A stretch of DNA of 64,000 bases, from assembly GCA_003640385.1 (NCBI GenBank), contig RCAB01000159.1:61779-125778 (forward strand), read 5' to 3'. Below, piece after piece: positions 14,901 to 26,900 of this stretch (positions are counted from its first letter, which is position 1; the number at the start of each line of letters is the position of its first letter). This DNA is from Setaria digitata (taxonomy: Eukaryota > Nematoda > Chromadorea > Rhabditida > Setariidae). The notes below the pieces were generated by a model. That model had not been told where the DNA came from, did no database searches, and worked only from the letters and a program-made list of their open reading frames with translations. The position numbers were made by a program, and so were the translations under genes.

Positions 14901-17697
14901 TCAGGAAATGCTGCAATCTTTGAACGAGTTACTTATTGTTAGTTCAATCTAGAAACATGAATGAAGAAAAATTTGGAATCTTTTTAGGAAAATAATGCAC
15001 GAAAATTAAATAGATCTTTGTTCGAATAAAAGGAAATTTAAGAATCAAATAATTGAAAATAATTTGTTTTATCGGATGTCTCGCAATTTTTTTTTTTTTT
15101 GTAAATTTCTGAATCAGTCTTTAAACATAATTCAAATATCTGCTCAGTACGACATTATTATAAATGATGATATTTGAAAATTATTCTCGATGCTGTCGAT
15201 ATTAATAGCAATAACTAATCAAAAGCTCTGGATCTTTGCAATCCTGGCCGAGCTGAGCTATTTTAAACTTATTCAGAGACACTCCAACTTATGCTCATCA
15301 TCTATCTAAAATTTCCGCCTAGCAATAATTGCTCTCTTAGTTTAACATATTATTCGAGCAGATCGAACTTAATTCATCCTGCAAGAAACTGCTGCGATGC
15401 CGAAGCTAGAGTAATAGCAAAAATGAACTTAAATGAAGAAACTTTTTATAATTGCAATAAATTCTCTTATAAAATTATTAAAATAATTTGCCTGCAACTA
15501 ACTGAACTCTGACTAACTGTTAGAAGTGTATATGCATTACTACGGAGATGTTCCTGAACAATATAATTGGTCAACTTTTAATTAAAGTAGTGCAGCTCAT
15601 TAAGAAAAAATATATATTTATGAAATTTGGTCCTCAAATACAAATTTTTGTTTCCAAGTACCTTAAAAATAATCTCTTGATATTTTTATTTCTTTTAAAA
15701 ATGTTTCGCAAATCGAAAGAAGTTATAAGTTTTCAAAATTCGGAGAAAGATTAAAATACGTCAATAACTCAATAGCTGGAATTAAAAAATAAGAATAAAT
15801 CATAAAGTTTGTAAAATATTATTTGTTGTGAAGAAAGAAAATTCTCAAGAAAAAAACAGGGATTAAAAGAAAAACTTCACATTAAGAAGTGTTATCCTCA
15901 AAAAAAAAAAAAAAAATGTTTACAATTTGACAGTTACCTACATTCTCTAATTTAATTTTTAGTACGATTTTAATTTCCAGCATAATATATATATTATAAT
16001 ATAGTCAAATCAATTTCTCTCACCTGGTATATTTTCTGTAATTTACCTTGTAACTTCTTAGTAAGAAATTCAGAATAAGGTTATCTGAGCTACACTGGCT
16101 ACTTTATGACCTGGGTTAAGTAATTTGAGAAAGTTGAGGGATCTGTTAGCAATGAAATAGATTAAAAATAATTCAGCAAAATGAATGCTAATTAAGCGTC
16201 GAAGTAATTTCTTTTTTTATGGCTGCTGGTATTTCTGAAGCTGAATATAATGAAATAAATAAGTAGAGAATTGTAATATTCGTTGTCATTTGAAAATGTT
16301 CGGTGCATTTTAATTTCCATTTCCTGCCAAACTAATTATACCCGTAATTAATTGGATATTGTATTCTAACAGCTTGTTACAATTACTCTTTAGTTCATAA
16401 AGAATAATACTTAATTGCTTGATTGATACATTTGAATATCTAATGCTAATGAGAATACCAACTTAAATTTATGCTTGAAAAGGGAAAAAAGAAGCAAAGT
16501 TTGGCATAAATTTTAATATAAAACGAATCTTTTTATGTCAAACTCTTCCCATTTCTTGCCTAATTTTGGCTGAACTAGACAGCTTTAAGCATTTATATCA
16601 TGAATCACTTCGTTAAGATTCTGATAAAAGTTTATGGTGAATTAATTTATTATCATCGTGCTAACTCTTAAATTAAATATAGACAGATAATTTCAGTAAT
16701 AACGCACGAAGAAGTGAAAAAAATGAGAAAGTATTTGATCCAGTATCAGTCAGTTTTTTTCTATTTTTTTGTTATTTATGCTACAAAAAAAAAAGAAATT
16801 TTCGTTCCTTCCGTTGCCAAAAAAAAATTGAAGCCTTTAAGCAAAAGAATTACACTTTCAAAGCATATGATTGTTTTCAAGTTATTCAGTCTAATATTAG
16901 CATTAGCATATCGAAAATGACAAAATGCATCGATATTGTAAACTGCTTATATAGCTACTGTTTGTTTAAAGTATGAATAGCAATGGATGATATGCTAATA
17001 GAAGATAAAAAAAAAGAGAGAGAGAAAGACCAAATAAGCTTAAAATAATCATAAAATGAAGCAAAAATTTAATAAAATTCGACTGAATTAGTCATTAACA
17101 AAGATGATATGTCTACAAGCTCAATATTGACTTTCCTTTCGTAGGAAGGGTAGACTAGTCCAGAAACATCGATAAATCAAGATTAAAAATGAAAATTGCA
17201 AGACTGTCATCCAATAATCTTTCGTGACCAATCATTTACAAAAAAGAAAAAGAAGATGAAATAATAAAAATAAGTAACTATGTTGAAGATCATATAGAAA
17301 ATACTCTTGAGGAGTGGAAATTGAAAGTAATTGTGGATCGGATGAAATCAAAATTTTTTATACTTCCTTGAACATAACCCATAAATGCTTTTATGAATAA
17401 ATTCTATGCCATCATTATTATCATCAAATTATCCCTTTTCAATCTTCATTCTAATTTATTTATTCATTTCTAGTACAACATTTATTTTTTTAGATCTACC
17501 GCAAGTTTAACTGAATTCCCAATAAACTATTTTCTTCCTTTTTTCTTCTCTCTCCTATCATTTTTTAGGATTTAAATTGGAATAAAAAAAGAAAAAGAAA
17601 AAGCTTACCGAGATTTCAAAGCATTGAAAATGAAGCCACTCTTAGTTGATCTTCTTCTTAACGATACATAACGACTACCAACTTGTGAAAAATTCAT
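8970..17697 (-). CDS. Copine family protein (two C2 domains plus copine/vWA domain)
   Basis: Copines are soluble Ca-dependent phospholipid-binding adaptors; the nematode members NRA-1 and GEM-4 act with membrane receptors and channels. Exons (high to low): 17697-17609, 14778-14692, 14359-14272, 13966-13860, 13593-13477, 13322-13136, 12787-12660, 12189-11959, 11569-11432, 11199-11124, about 10997-10910, 10831-10707, 10534-10294, 9735-9589, 9400-9211 and 9091-8970 (stop TAA). About 720 residues, longer than usual copines (530-640). Order: a basic N-terminus, C2A (NLTDASPSNDSYVF ... TSEPELRCSDHIYFN), C2B (LQFSGKNLEKKDKF ... HSHPIWRPFNLHLRK), copine domain (LAIAVDFSSNSG, KMFPAFGLGAKIPP, PYCRGIDGVLEAFRK) and a basic tail of about 105 residues. 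Ca-ligand and MIDAS residues are partly lost (see findings). The start ATG lies 18 nt behind a cttag acceptor, fitting trans-splicing. The 5' edge of the 10.9-kb exon is uncertain, and one intron appears to use a GC donor. Confidence 0.88.
14462..14490. repeat. Poly-A homopolymer tract inside a copine intron
   Basis: A run of about 29 A on the plus strand (poly-T in the sense of the gene), in the intron between the second and third coding exons. Its length is likely unstable and prone to sequencing error. Confidence 0.8.
14779..17608 (-). other. Long first intron of the copine gene
   Basis: A 2.8-kb intron between the first and second coding exons. It contains short poly-A runs and no exon that keeps the copine frame. 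The open frames on the plus strand at 15291-15512, 15548-15754 and 16714-16920 are AT-rich, lack homology and look like chance. Confidence 0.55.
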
Positions 17698-20600
17698 TTC
17701 CTGTTCATCAACTGGCTAAGTAACGTAACGTTTCAGTGGTTAGTTTCTAAATGAATTTGTAAAATTTTCAAATTTTATAACCGAAACAAATAGGCAAGGA
17801 TTTTAAGAAGGAAATATTTATTTCTCAATTATGAATGAATTAAATTTCCTGCAAAAAGAAAAAGGAAAAAAAAATCAAAATGCAAGTAATAACAACTATA
17901 AAATAGTGTACATTTTATCTGAATTAAAGAATAAATAGTATTTTATATAGAAGTTGAAAGCAGTCAAGCTAAGACAAATGAAATCCTAGCTAGACTATAA
18001 ATGTACATAATATGAATGTTTGTTATTGTTAGTAAATTTCATGATACTGGAAATCCCAGGTGAGTGACCAATTTTGTTGTTTAAATCTGAATGAATATTC
18101 TCAAGTCAACATACACCTTTTCGACAACAACTTGACTGATTAGAATGAATCTAAGATTTGGATGGAAAATGAAAACGAAAACCGATAGCAAATATTATAT
18201 AATATTAGATTGTGCAGGAAAAGCAAATGATTATGTAGCAATTAAATTGATGAAATTTGAGCTGTAAAGTGATAACATCATTTAGAATGATGATAATATA
18301 ATGAGGGAAGAAAATCGGACAAAGAATGTGACGAAATGATGAAACGAAAACAACTGTCACTACTACTATTATTATTATCATTAGTGCAATTATTAATTAT
18401 TATTAGTGCTACAACTACTATGATTATCTGATATTACAACTGCTGCTGTGATTACTATGGCTACAATTAATACCACTGCAGAAACGCGACAAATATTACT
18501 ATTATTTTTCATGTGCTTATATTACTATGACTAATATTATTTATTATGACTATTTATTGTTTTTATTGTTATTAATTTGTTATTATTATTAATATTTTAT
18601 CGTATTATTATCAGTATCAAGCAGCAGAATTGAATCGACAATTGCTATAAATGGCTGTTAGCCTGATAATTACCACAGTTGAAAGTTAACATTAGTATAA
18701 CAGCTGGTCAAGTTGCAATAAAATCTTCGAGAGTGAGATAGGAATAGATAAGTGAAATGGGAGGAAAATTTAAATCGATATTCTAAAGACCGATGCATTT
18801 TTATGCTAACAATATAAAATTAAGTACTGAAACAACTTTGTAACGCAGTTTGGGACTAATTCGATGATTGAGTGTTTGAAATTACTTTACATTCAATTAA
18901 AAATTTTGTGAAGTGATTTCAAAAAGGATTTTTCCGATAATTTTTTAATATTCTCTCTCTTTTAAGAAAAAAGTTAGAAAGAGTTGCTTAATCATTGTAT
19001 GAAGCAAGAAATGACAGAAAAGTTAGTAGCAAATTTTTTTGAAAGAAAAAAATTGTTAGATAATATTTTCTAATGAAATTTATATGAAAATTCTACTTTT
19101 TTTTTTTTTTTTTTTTGTAAAAAATTCACGCGATTTGTGCTTATGAATTGCAGTTTAAAATTCTAGCAACAACTAATTTTTCCATTTAATTATAATTTCT
19201 TAGAATTTAATTGAAAAAAAAAGAATGAATTTCTTCAATCTCTGAATCAGAAATACGAATTCATTGATGAAGTAGCATTACATTTGTTCAACGCAGCAGA
19301 ATTTGATTAGAAAAACGTTTTAGCAAATAGATAATTATTAAATTGGGAATCAAAATCAATTTGAAACTTCGGAAATAAAAATGCCAAGTACTGATGAATA
19401 GAGAAGGACTGAAAGATAATGGGCAAATGCGAATCATTTTATTAAGGGCTCTGAAGGAAGCAATATGAAGTATCATTAAAAGACATCAGGCCCAGTCGTC
19501 CATTAACCATTGGCTCTTTTTTTCCCAGAAAACTATGAATAAAATCATGAGCTCGTACGATAATTGCTAATAAGCATACGGACACATAGACACACAGACA
19601 GACAAACACACACACACACACATATATATATAGTCGAAATTAAATGCGTTAACAAATTTAAGAGAACTAAATGGTAGTCAATTAGATAAATATTCTTTAA
19701 ACTAATTAGGCAGATATTCCTGCCATAATACATTGCTTTATTTCTAAATGTTATGGGAAAAAAGAAGAGAAAACTGAAGCATTCTATTATTAATTCACTA
19801 AATAATAAGATCAGAAAAGAAAGAAAAAGGCGTATTGATGTGAATGCCATTTTCAATTTAATCTGAGAAATAAAACTTTCAGAATTTGTTCATGTGATAA
19901 GATTTGTAAAGTGATGAAAATTATCACACTTTATAGCTCAGGTATCAGTTAAATCGTTGAGTTATTTGCACTGTCAGAAAGCTTGAGAAATCACTGAAGT
20001 ATTTTGATTATCTGATACTTTCAACATTAAAATGTTTTGATAGGTATCTGGAGTGACGAAAATCGCAAAAGTTAAAATCTGGTAAAAGAAATTGCAATTT
20101 TCTTATAACTGAAATGTAATTGACATAATTGATTCTAAATTTAAAATGAATTAAATTGATTCCTTTAAAATGCGGACGAACCAGGTTGCACGTGAAATTC
20201 CACGTACATAGGTTAAGTGAAAATGTGCAACGAACCCACTTCTATCTTCACATATTACAAATTTTTAAGCTGCTTTAAAAAAAAAAAATAATAATAATAA
20301 TTTACTTATGCAAAAATGCTTCGATGCTATATTTTTTAATGTTTTTCAGATATTTCTTTCGTGAAATTGGTGATAAAATTGCAAAAGGAGAAATAAGAAC
20401 CATTCTTCGAAATCGAAAAATTTCTTTAAAAAAAAGAAGGAAAAATAAGTTAAAAAAAAATCATATATATTGGAGATTAATTGAAAAAAAAATTACTACT
20501 TCTATTCTAAAACTTTTTTTTAAACCAAAATTTGTTAGACTAAATTTTTCTAATAATAGAGTAAGCAGCACATTTTCTCTTCTCACACCTGTCATTACGA

Positions 20601-21214
20601 CATCTGTTACTAAATTACAACATTAGAAATACTAATCTAAATTGAGGAAAAATATTTTGATTTTTTTTTTTGTGAAACAATTAATTGATGAGTATCTCTA
20701 GAAAAGTATTATAATAATAATAACTATAAAGGGCATTTTAGGGACGAAAATTTATCGAAGAGGAAGTAGTTTTATGGGAATTAAAAATATTAGCAACTCA
20801 TTTAAGAAAGTAAACCAAGAAATAAATTTGATAACGTCAGTAAATTAGCACTCTAAGAAATAATGCATTTACTGAGAACTTATTATAAATCACAATTGAT
20901 CGAAGTTTGATATTTTCTAAAATGCACTTTTTATTTAATTAAAACAATCATTAAATGCTGCACTGAAATAGAAAATTCAGCAACTGTTTAACCGTATAAT
21001 ATTGGCTAGATTATGTTAATTAAATACAATATTTTAAATATGTATTAGAGGATAACCTCTGCTAAAAAATACGAACTAAATCATGCACCAAAAAAATAAT
21101 TTTAACGAAAATTGAGTCAGTTGAAAATTTTCAAATTTGCAACTTTTACTTTATAATTTCTTGAAATTCACTGTCGCCATTAATTTCAACAAACAAAATT
21201 TTGTTAATGAACGC

Positions 21215-21219
21215 ATACT

Positions 21220-21271
<52 letters not shown>

Positions 21272-21273
21272 TC
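21215..21273. repeat. TA dinucleotide tract
   Basis: An almost pure (TA)n run with a few interruptions (tatgtatatattcatatata at its end). It lies directly upstream of the 34-bp palindrome. Confidence 0.9.
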
Positions 21274-21298
21274 ATATATAGTATGTTTAACCATATAA

Positions 21299-21332
21299 TT
21301 TTAAAACTTGTATATATATACAAGTTTTAAAA
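21299..21332. repeat. 34-bp perfect palindrome
   Basis: The two halves, ttttaaaacttgtatat and its complement, are exact mirror complements with no spacer, centred on a TA run. It can extrude as a cruciform; function unknown. Confidence 0.85.
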
Positions 21333-23325
21333 CGGAAGTAAAATTTCGCTATTATAATTGATTTTGATGTAATTTTGAACAACTTCATTTTGGCAAGAAA
21401 ATTACCATTGAAAATGAAAAAGAGAATGTCAGTCTCAAATTTTTATTTCCTTTTCTAACAATTTCACTTTAGAAAGGATTTCTTTTCGAAATGATAACCT
21501 TCCTATGCTTACTTTTATAAGGGAGTAACATGAAAAAAAATCGCCAAATAATAAGCGTTCAAATTTTATTTCACTTATTTAAAAGTGCATTCACTCAGAA
21601 TTTCAGTTTTTCTACATGTTGCATTAATTATTAGCAACATTAAAATTGCATGAAATCCAAACGGAAACCAAAGAATTTTCAATAAATCACGAAAAACGTT
21701 TAGCTTGACTAGTGTGATGCTAAAAATAAGTTGATGGAAGTTATATCAAATTTACGTGATCTACGTTGAAATTTTATCAGGCTACTTATAATGCATATCA
21801 AATGTACATGTATAGAAATTTCGCTAATAATTAGTCTGGTTGCTATGATGATAAAATGTATTTTTTCCGGAGTAATTAACAAATTTAGAATGAGATGATT
21901 TCTCGATCTCTCCAGGATGTTACACCTCGAATTCTTCCTCTCACCTTAGAAACAATCGTTAGTTACTTTAAATTTGCATTTAGATTCATTCTTCTTTTTT
22001 GTCTCAACCTCTCACAGTATGACAGATTTGTGAAATATTAGCATCGCCGTGATCGATGGCAATTAGATATCTTTTGTTTTTTGCAGCTACTATTGATGCA
22101 GAAGATCCCTGTTCATTTCGGTATCAATTGCTAGGAAATTTCACGTAAATTAGACAAACAAAAGGAATCCACACCAAATACTGCTATAAAAAAGCAAAAA
22201 TTGCAATTAATTAGCTAATAAGTTTGTTGAAATATCACGTGTGGTACTAATCACAGTTTTTTAAAGTGAATAATATGACGAAAGGATTCATTTTGTTTCA
22301 TTGTTTTTCTCTTTATCTTCTTATTTTATTTTCATTTTTTGGAATTACTTAATTGTTTTTGTCAGAAATTATTTTCCAGCTAGATTCTCAATATTCCATG
22401 CTTTAGTGTGTAAATACCAATATCATTTTAGTATAGCAAACGCGGTTTTCTTCCAACAGAATTCTTTTTATTAAGTTATTTGCTAACTTTGCCTTAAAAT
22501 TTTTCTGGCAAACTTTGAGAAGTTCAAATTTCCTTTACTGGATTTCATTATTCGTTGATTTTCCTTTTTTTTTTCTTCCACTTTACAAATACTGGAGATT
22601 AAATGAGGATTGTGTAATAAATCTAGCTGCAATGAAATGACTAGTGAAGGAAAGAATCAGTGATAAAAAATAAAATCACAAAAAATTTAATTTCAAGTCT
22701 GAAGTTTGTTTAGAAAGTTAAGCGTTGAATTTTGATACTGAGCTAAAAACTAAATGGAAAAATAAATTAAGAATAGGCTGGTTTAATATTGATTTTAGTA
22801 AGACAGAACCATATTCGATGTTCATGAAAAGAAAATTCAGCTTGGCCTACAGAATTCAGACTTTCATCTTGCTAATAAATACTAACTTCATAAGTCAAAT
22901 AATTTATTACGTATTATTTTGGGATAATTAGGAATAAATTTATTTTAGGCAGTAATTATTTACGAGGAAACAAGTCAGATGAAATAAGACTCCTGAAAAA
23001 ATAACTGATGCTGCATAGGTATTTAAGAATTTGAACAAAATCAAATATATACGGTATTGAAGTTAACATCATATAATATTGTTACAAGATTTAATTGTCA
23101 TTTTATATCATATCACTATCAACTTATCATTACAAGGTGCGAGTGTCACAATGCTGCATGATCTAGATGTTAAACTGACATTGTAAAATACTACTGTGTT
23201 TAATTTAACACCATATCATATCATTATATAATAATATTGAGGTTATCAATTATTAGTCAAAAATGGAGCTTTTTCATCCATTTCCTCATGGATTTTACAA
23301 TGTTTGCGCAAGCATATATGACCTC

Positions 23326-23830
23326 CACCACTGATAATTATTAGAAAAATGATAGTGACTGGTGTTTTTCATTATCAGTCTTATCGAATAGAAATTTATC
23401 ACCGAAAAGTTTATCACCAGATTTTATCACCAGCTCCATAAACTGCCGATGAAAGGCGATACAACTAAAGAGAAAAGAGTTGGAAATACTGCGTGAGAGA
23501 CACATGTATATATACACACACTGTGCTCATGGTAGTAACTGAGAGTGAAGAAAATAATACGGTGAATGAGGAGACGATAGAGAAGGGTGAATGTTATGGA
23601 AAGTTACGTGAGGAGAGATGGTAGTTTTTCCATCCTTTTACTTGGGGTTGTCCAATTTTTTGCTCCAGTGCGTAATGTCGTTATCACTGATAAGTGTTAT
23701 GGATATCTCCATCACTGTCTGACTGTAATGGCGTTAATTTGTGCTTGTGGTTGACAGTCGTAGTAGTGATTTCTATATCTTTATCACTGATAATTAGTAT
23801 GGACTTTATTATCAGTGTTTAATTGTAGCC
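23326..23830. promoter_or_regulatory. GATA-motif cluster upstream of TTLL12
   Basis: Repeated TTATCA/TGATAA sites fill this stretch, including two identical inverted pairs TTATCACTGATAA at 23681-23693 and 23781-23793, exactly 100 nt apart. TTATCACC occurs three times within about 40 nt at 23396-23432. WGATAR sites are bound by GATA factors; in nematodes the ELT family drives gut and epidermal genes. A regulatory role is inferred from density and position only. Confidence 0.4.
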
Positions 23831-23971
23831 ATGTTATGGCAATCACGATAATGATTCCGAATTTCTTTCGTTGTTTATCCATCGTCATGATTGTTATTGC
23901 TGAAAGTATTACTTAATAATATTCATGCCAAATATTAATTAGTAGCATTTCCTCTCTTTCACTTTCAGGAA

Positions 23972-26900
23972 ATGGAGACGGAAAAGAGGGATGACTATGA
24001 AGCATTCGAATCAAGACATCAACAACAACTGTTGGCTGCTGATGTGCCAAAACAGTTCTGGCGGCGTCTCCACGAAAAGTTAACGAATGGGATTTTTGAT
24101 GCTGGTGATTTTTTCCAAATCCTGGAAGAAATCAGTGAAGACGGCGAACATCATTATACTGTTGTGGCATTACAACAATTGAAGATAGACGATCCAAATT
24201 GGTAAAATGAGGTTTCCTTATCGTTTTCATTTGAACTGTTTGGGAATAAATTTCACTTTAAACTGGTTGTTTTTATTTTATTATTGTGGTATTAGTCACA
24301 GTAGAAAATAAATGAAATATCAAAATTTCACAGAACTCATTTCTTTGCCAAAAAAGAGTGTGTCGGCGAAATTTTCGTCATAAATAATGTCAATAAAATG
24401 CTCGGCAAAAGGAAGGTTCTCATCACTGAATCAAAAATCAGAAAGGTCAGGCTAGTAAATTAAGCACAAAGACAAAACTTATTTGAGCAAACGGATAAAT
24501 GAATTCATTTGAAATCATATAGGTTAATTACGCTATGGAGTTAGTAATAAATTCATGATAAATTCGCATGGCATGCATTTATTATCATTATTATTTGTCC
24601 ATACTTGATTTTCCTAACCGTCTTTCAGCATTTTTCTCATAGACCACGCCTGGACTTTTCGACCACAGATTGCACGTAAACAGTTGCATGAAATTCCTGG
24701 TCTTCTGGATCGAATTTGTAATGTTTTCAACATTTCAGTATGTTGTTCTGCTTTCGGAATCGTCTGACAAATAAATCTAAATAAATCTGAACTGATAGCG
24801 TAACAGCAAACGAATTAAATTTCTCTGTTAATTCCTTCCAGAGCGGTGTAAGATGTAAAAGCGGGTGAAGTCGAGTACGCTTCCAGTACTACTGAAAAAT
24901 GATGGATTTGGTATCGAAATGTCGACAGCCGAATATACATTATATTTTTATGCCACATAGTTGGAATTATTTTAGGCAAAACATGATAATCTACGCAGAA
25001 CTTTTATTATCCCTAAACATTTCTATCATTAGTTGATGGTATAATTGTTTGGTTTAAAAACAGACTTCAAATTCGTTATGTTATTGATTGTGTTCCAATG
25101 CACTAAAGTTTTCCTTATAATTTAGCATAAAGAAGACAGTCAAATATTTTTTTTAGGAATACGAAAGAAGTGCAGCAGAAAGCCATTCTGACTACGGCGG
25201 TAGCGGTGACGAAACGCAAATTCCAAGCGATTTAGAATGGCAAACGAAAAGCCAGGTGGATGAAACCGTGATGAAATCAAGTCATGATGGCTCTTTAAAA
25301 AAGCATCTTTTTTCTAAATATGATCGTGACGCACAATCAGATAGTGCTACTGATGATCCAGGACCTAGTAATGTTAAAGGTAGTTTCATTCTATTTGATT
25401 TACAAATTGGATTTTATTATTTATCATCGGACTTTATTGGTTTTAGTTGCAAACGGCATTCTTCAATTTCTTTTTTGAGTATCGACCAATAAATAATTTT
25501 TGATTAGAAATTCTTGCTGTACTGTCTGATGGCAGAGCGGTGTATAATGCTACTACTTTCTCTTATAGAACAGCGTGGTAGCCTCCCCGAAAGTGTAACG
25601 GGTACTCCGATGTCAGAAAGTGTTACTACCGTTTCGGAAGAAGAACGCCGAATAAATGAAGTTTTACATCAAATGTGGCGTTATATTCATACTTACACAA
25701 TGCGTTTCTTGGAGAAGGTTTTTTTCCCTTGTTTTTATACCATCATTTTTTTGTTTCATCTTGTTAACTTTTAAATCTGTAGTTTTTCTCTTTGAATCTT
25801 TTGCGCCTAAAACAACATAAAGATTGTGTTCTTAGGAACCGGATGAGTGCGACATGCCGCTGTGGTATATGCCTGATGAGTTTGGTGTTCGAATTGGTCA
25901 CAGTCATACCCCAAACTGTCGAATGGTACCTATCTTTCATACACCGGAAAATGTAGCCTATAGTTTGTTGTTCCCAATCCAAACTATCGAAGTTGAAGGT
26001 AAACTGTTTGTTGTAGTGAAGTTCTCGTAGCAAAATAGCACAGCCAAGAGGTATCCATCAGCGAGATCGAATATTGCAGAATCTGTTACACGCGACTATG
26101 TCGATACAGTATTTGCAAAAAGTCATCCAGATTGGCGTCATATTTTAATGCATCCATGGAGTTCTGTAGATTTGACTGGCGAAAAACTTGAACATATCAT
26201 TGCTTCCGACTCACATTTCATAGTAAAATTTTCATATTCTTGTGATAAATATGTGAGCAGCGTCGACATGAATATAGTCAAGTCTTTTATAGGAAGTTAT
26301 AAGAAATAATTGAGTTAGTAATCGTTTTTTCCAAGTATGCCACTTTGATGACTGACTTTATTCAATTGTATTTTAGCGCTGCCGTGTTCCTGATATATTT
26401 CCATTAAGTGCTCCTGATGCCGTCCCTGGTTTTGATTTGTCATCTGGAAAAGTGCGCATATTCGGCGATGATTCGCAACTTTTTTCTAACCTTAAAACAG
26501 TTGAAGTTGTAAAGGCTGATACCATCAAGGATGCTGATATTGTTTGGATGCGAAAGCATTTCAACGATTACAAGTAGTTTATTTTCCATTTTTTCACTAA
26601 TGCAAATAGTGTTCTTGTTCAGATTTTATTTTACAGTACTTTTTGTTTTTAGCTGCAGATCTTTATTGTTTATTTCAGCAATAATGACTTATTTCAAGGG
26701 ATGCTTTCTAGTAGAGTTGTCGTCGACGACTGCATATTATGTTCAGATTTTTTGCAAAAGTTAATTTCAGAGATTTGTACGAAAAAAATCCGAAAGCTTT
26801 GGTGAATCAATTCCCTTACGATAGCGTATTAACAGTGAAGGATCTCTTAGCAGCAACAATACAATCAGTGTATCGTAGCAGTACGATGGATCCGGAACAG

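Larger units (their letters stand above)
17716..23968. other. Divergent spacer between copine (minus) and TTLL12 (plus)
   Basis: The 5' ends of two genes face each other across 6.2 kb, so both promoters should lie here. It holds an imperfect ATT-rich tract (about 18360-18610), a CA tract running into TA (about 19605-19633), a TA tract (about 21215-21273), a 34-bp palindrome (21299-21332) and a GATA-rich region (23326-23830). An open frame of 100 codons at 20324-20626 is Lys/Arg-rich, shows no known domain and is not supported as a gene. Confidence 0.6.

Noticed and set aside
19545..19856. Hydrophobic minus-strand open frame of 103 codons
   Set aside because: Cys-Val repeats come from the CA/TG microsatellite; the rest is AT-rich noise.
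20324..20626. 100-codon plus-strand open frame, Lys/Arg rich
   Set aside because: Runs of A create the Lys-rich middle; no known domain, no neighbouring exon with continuity.
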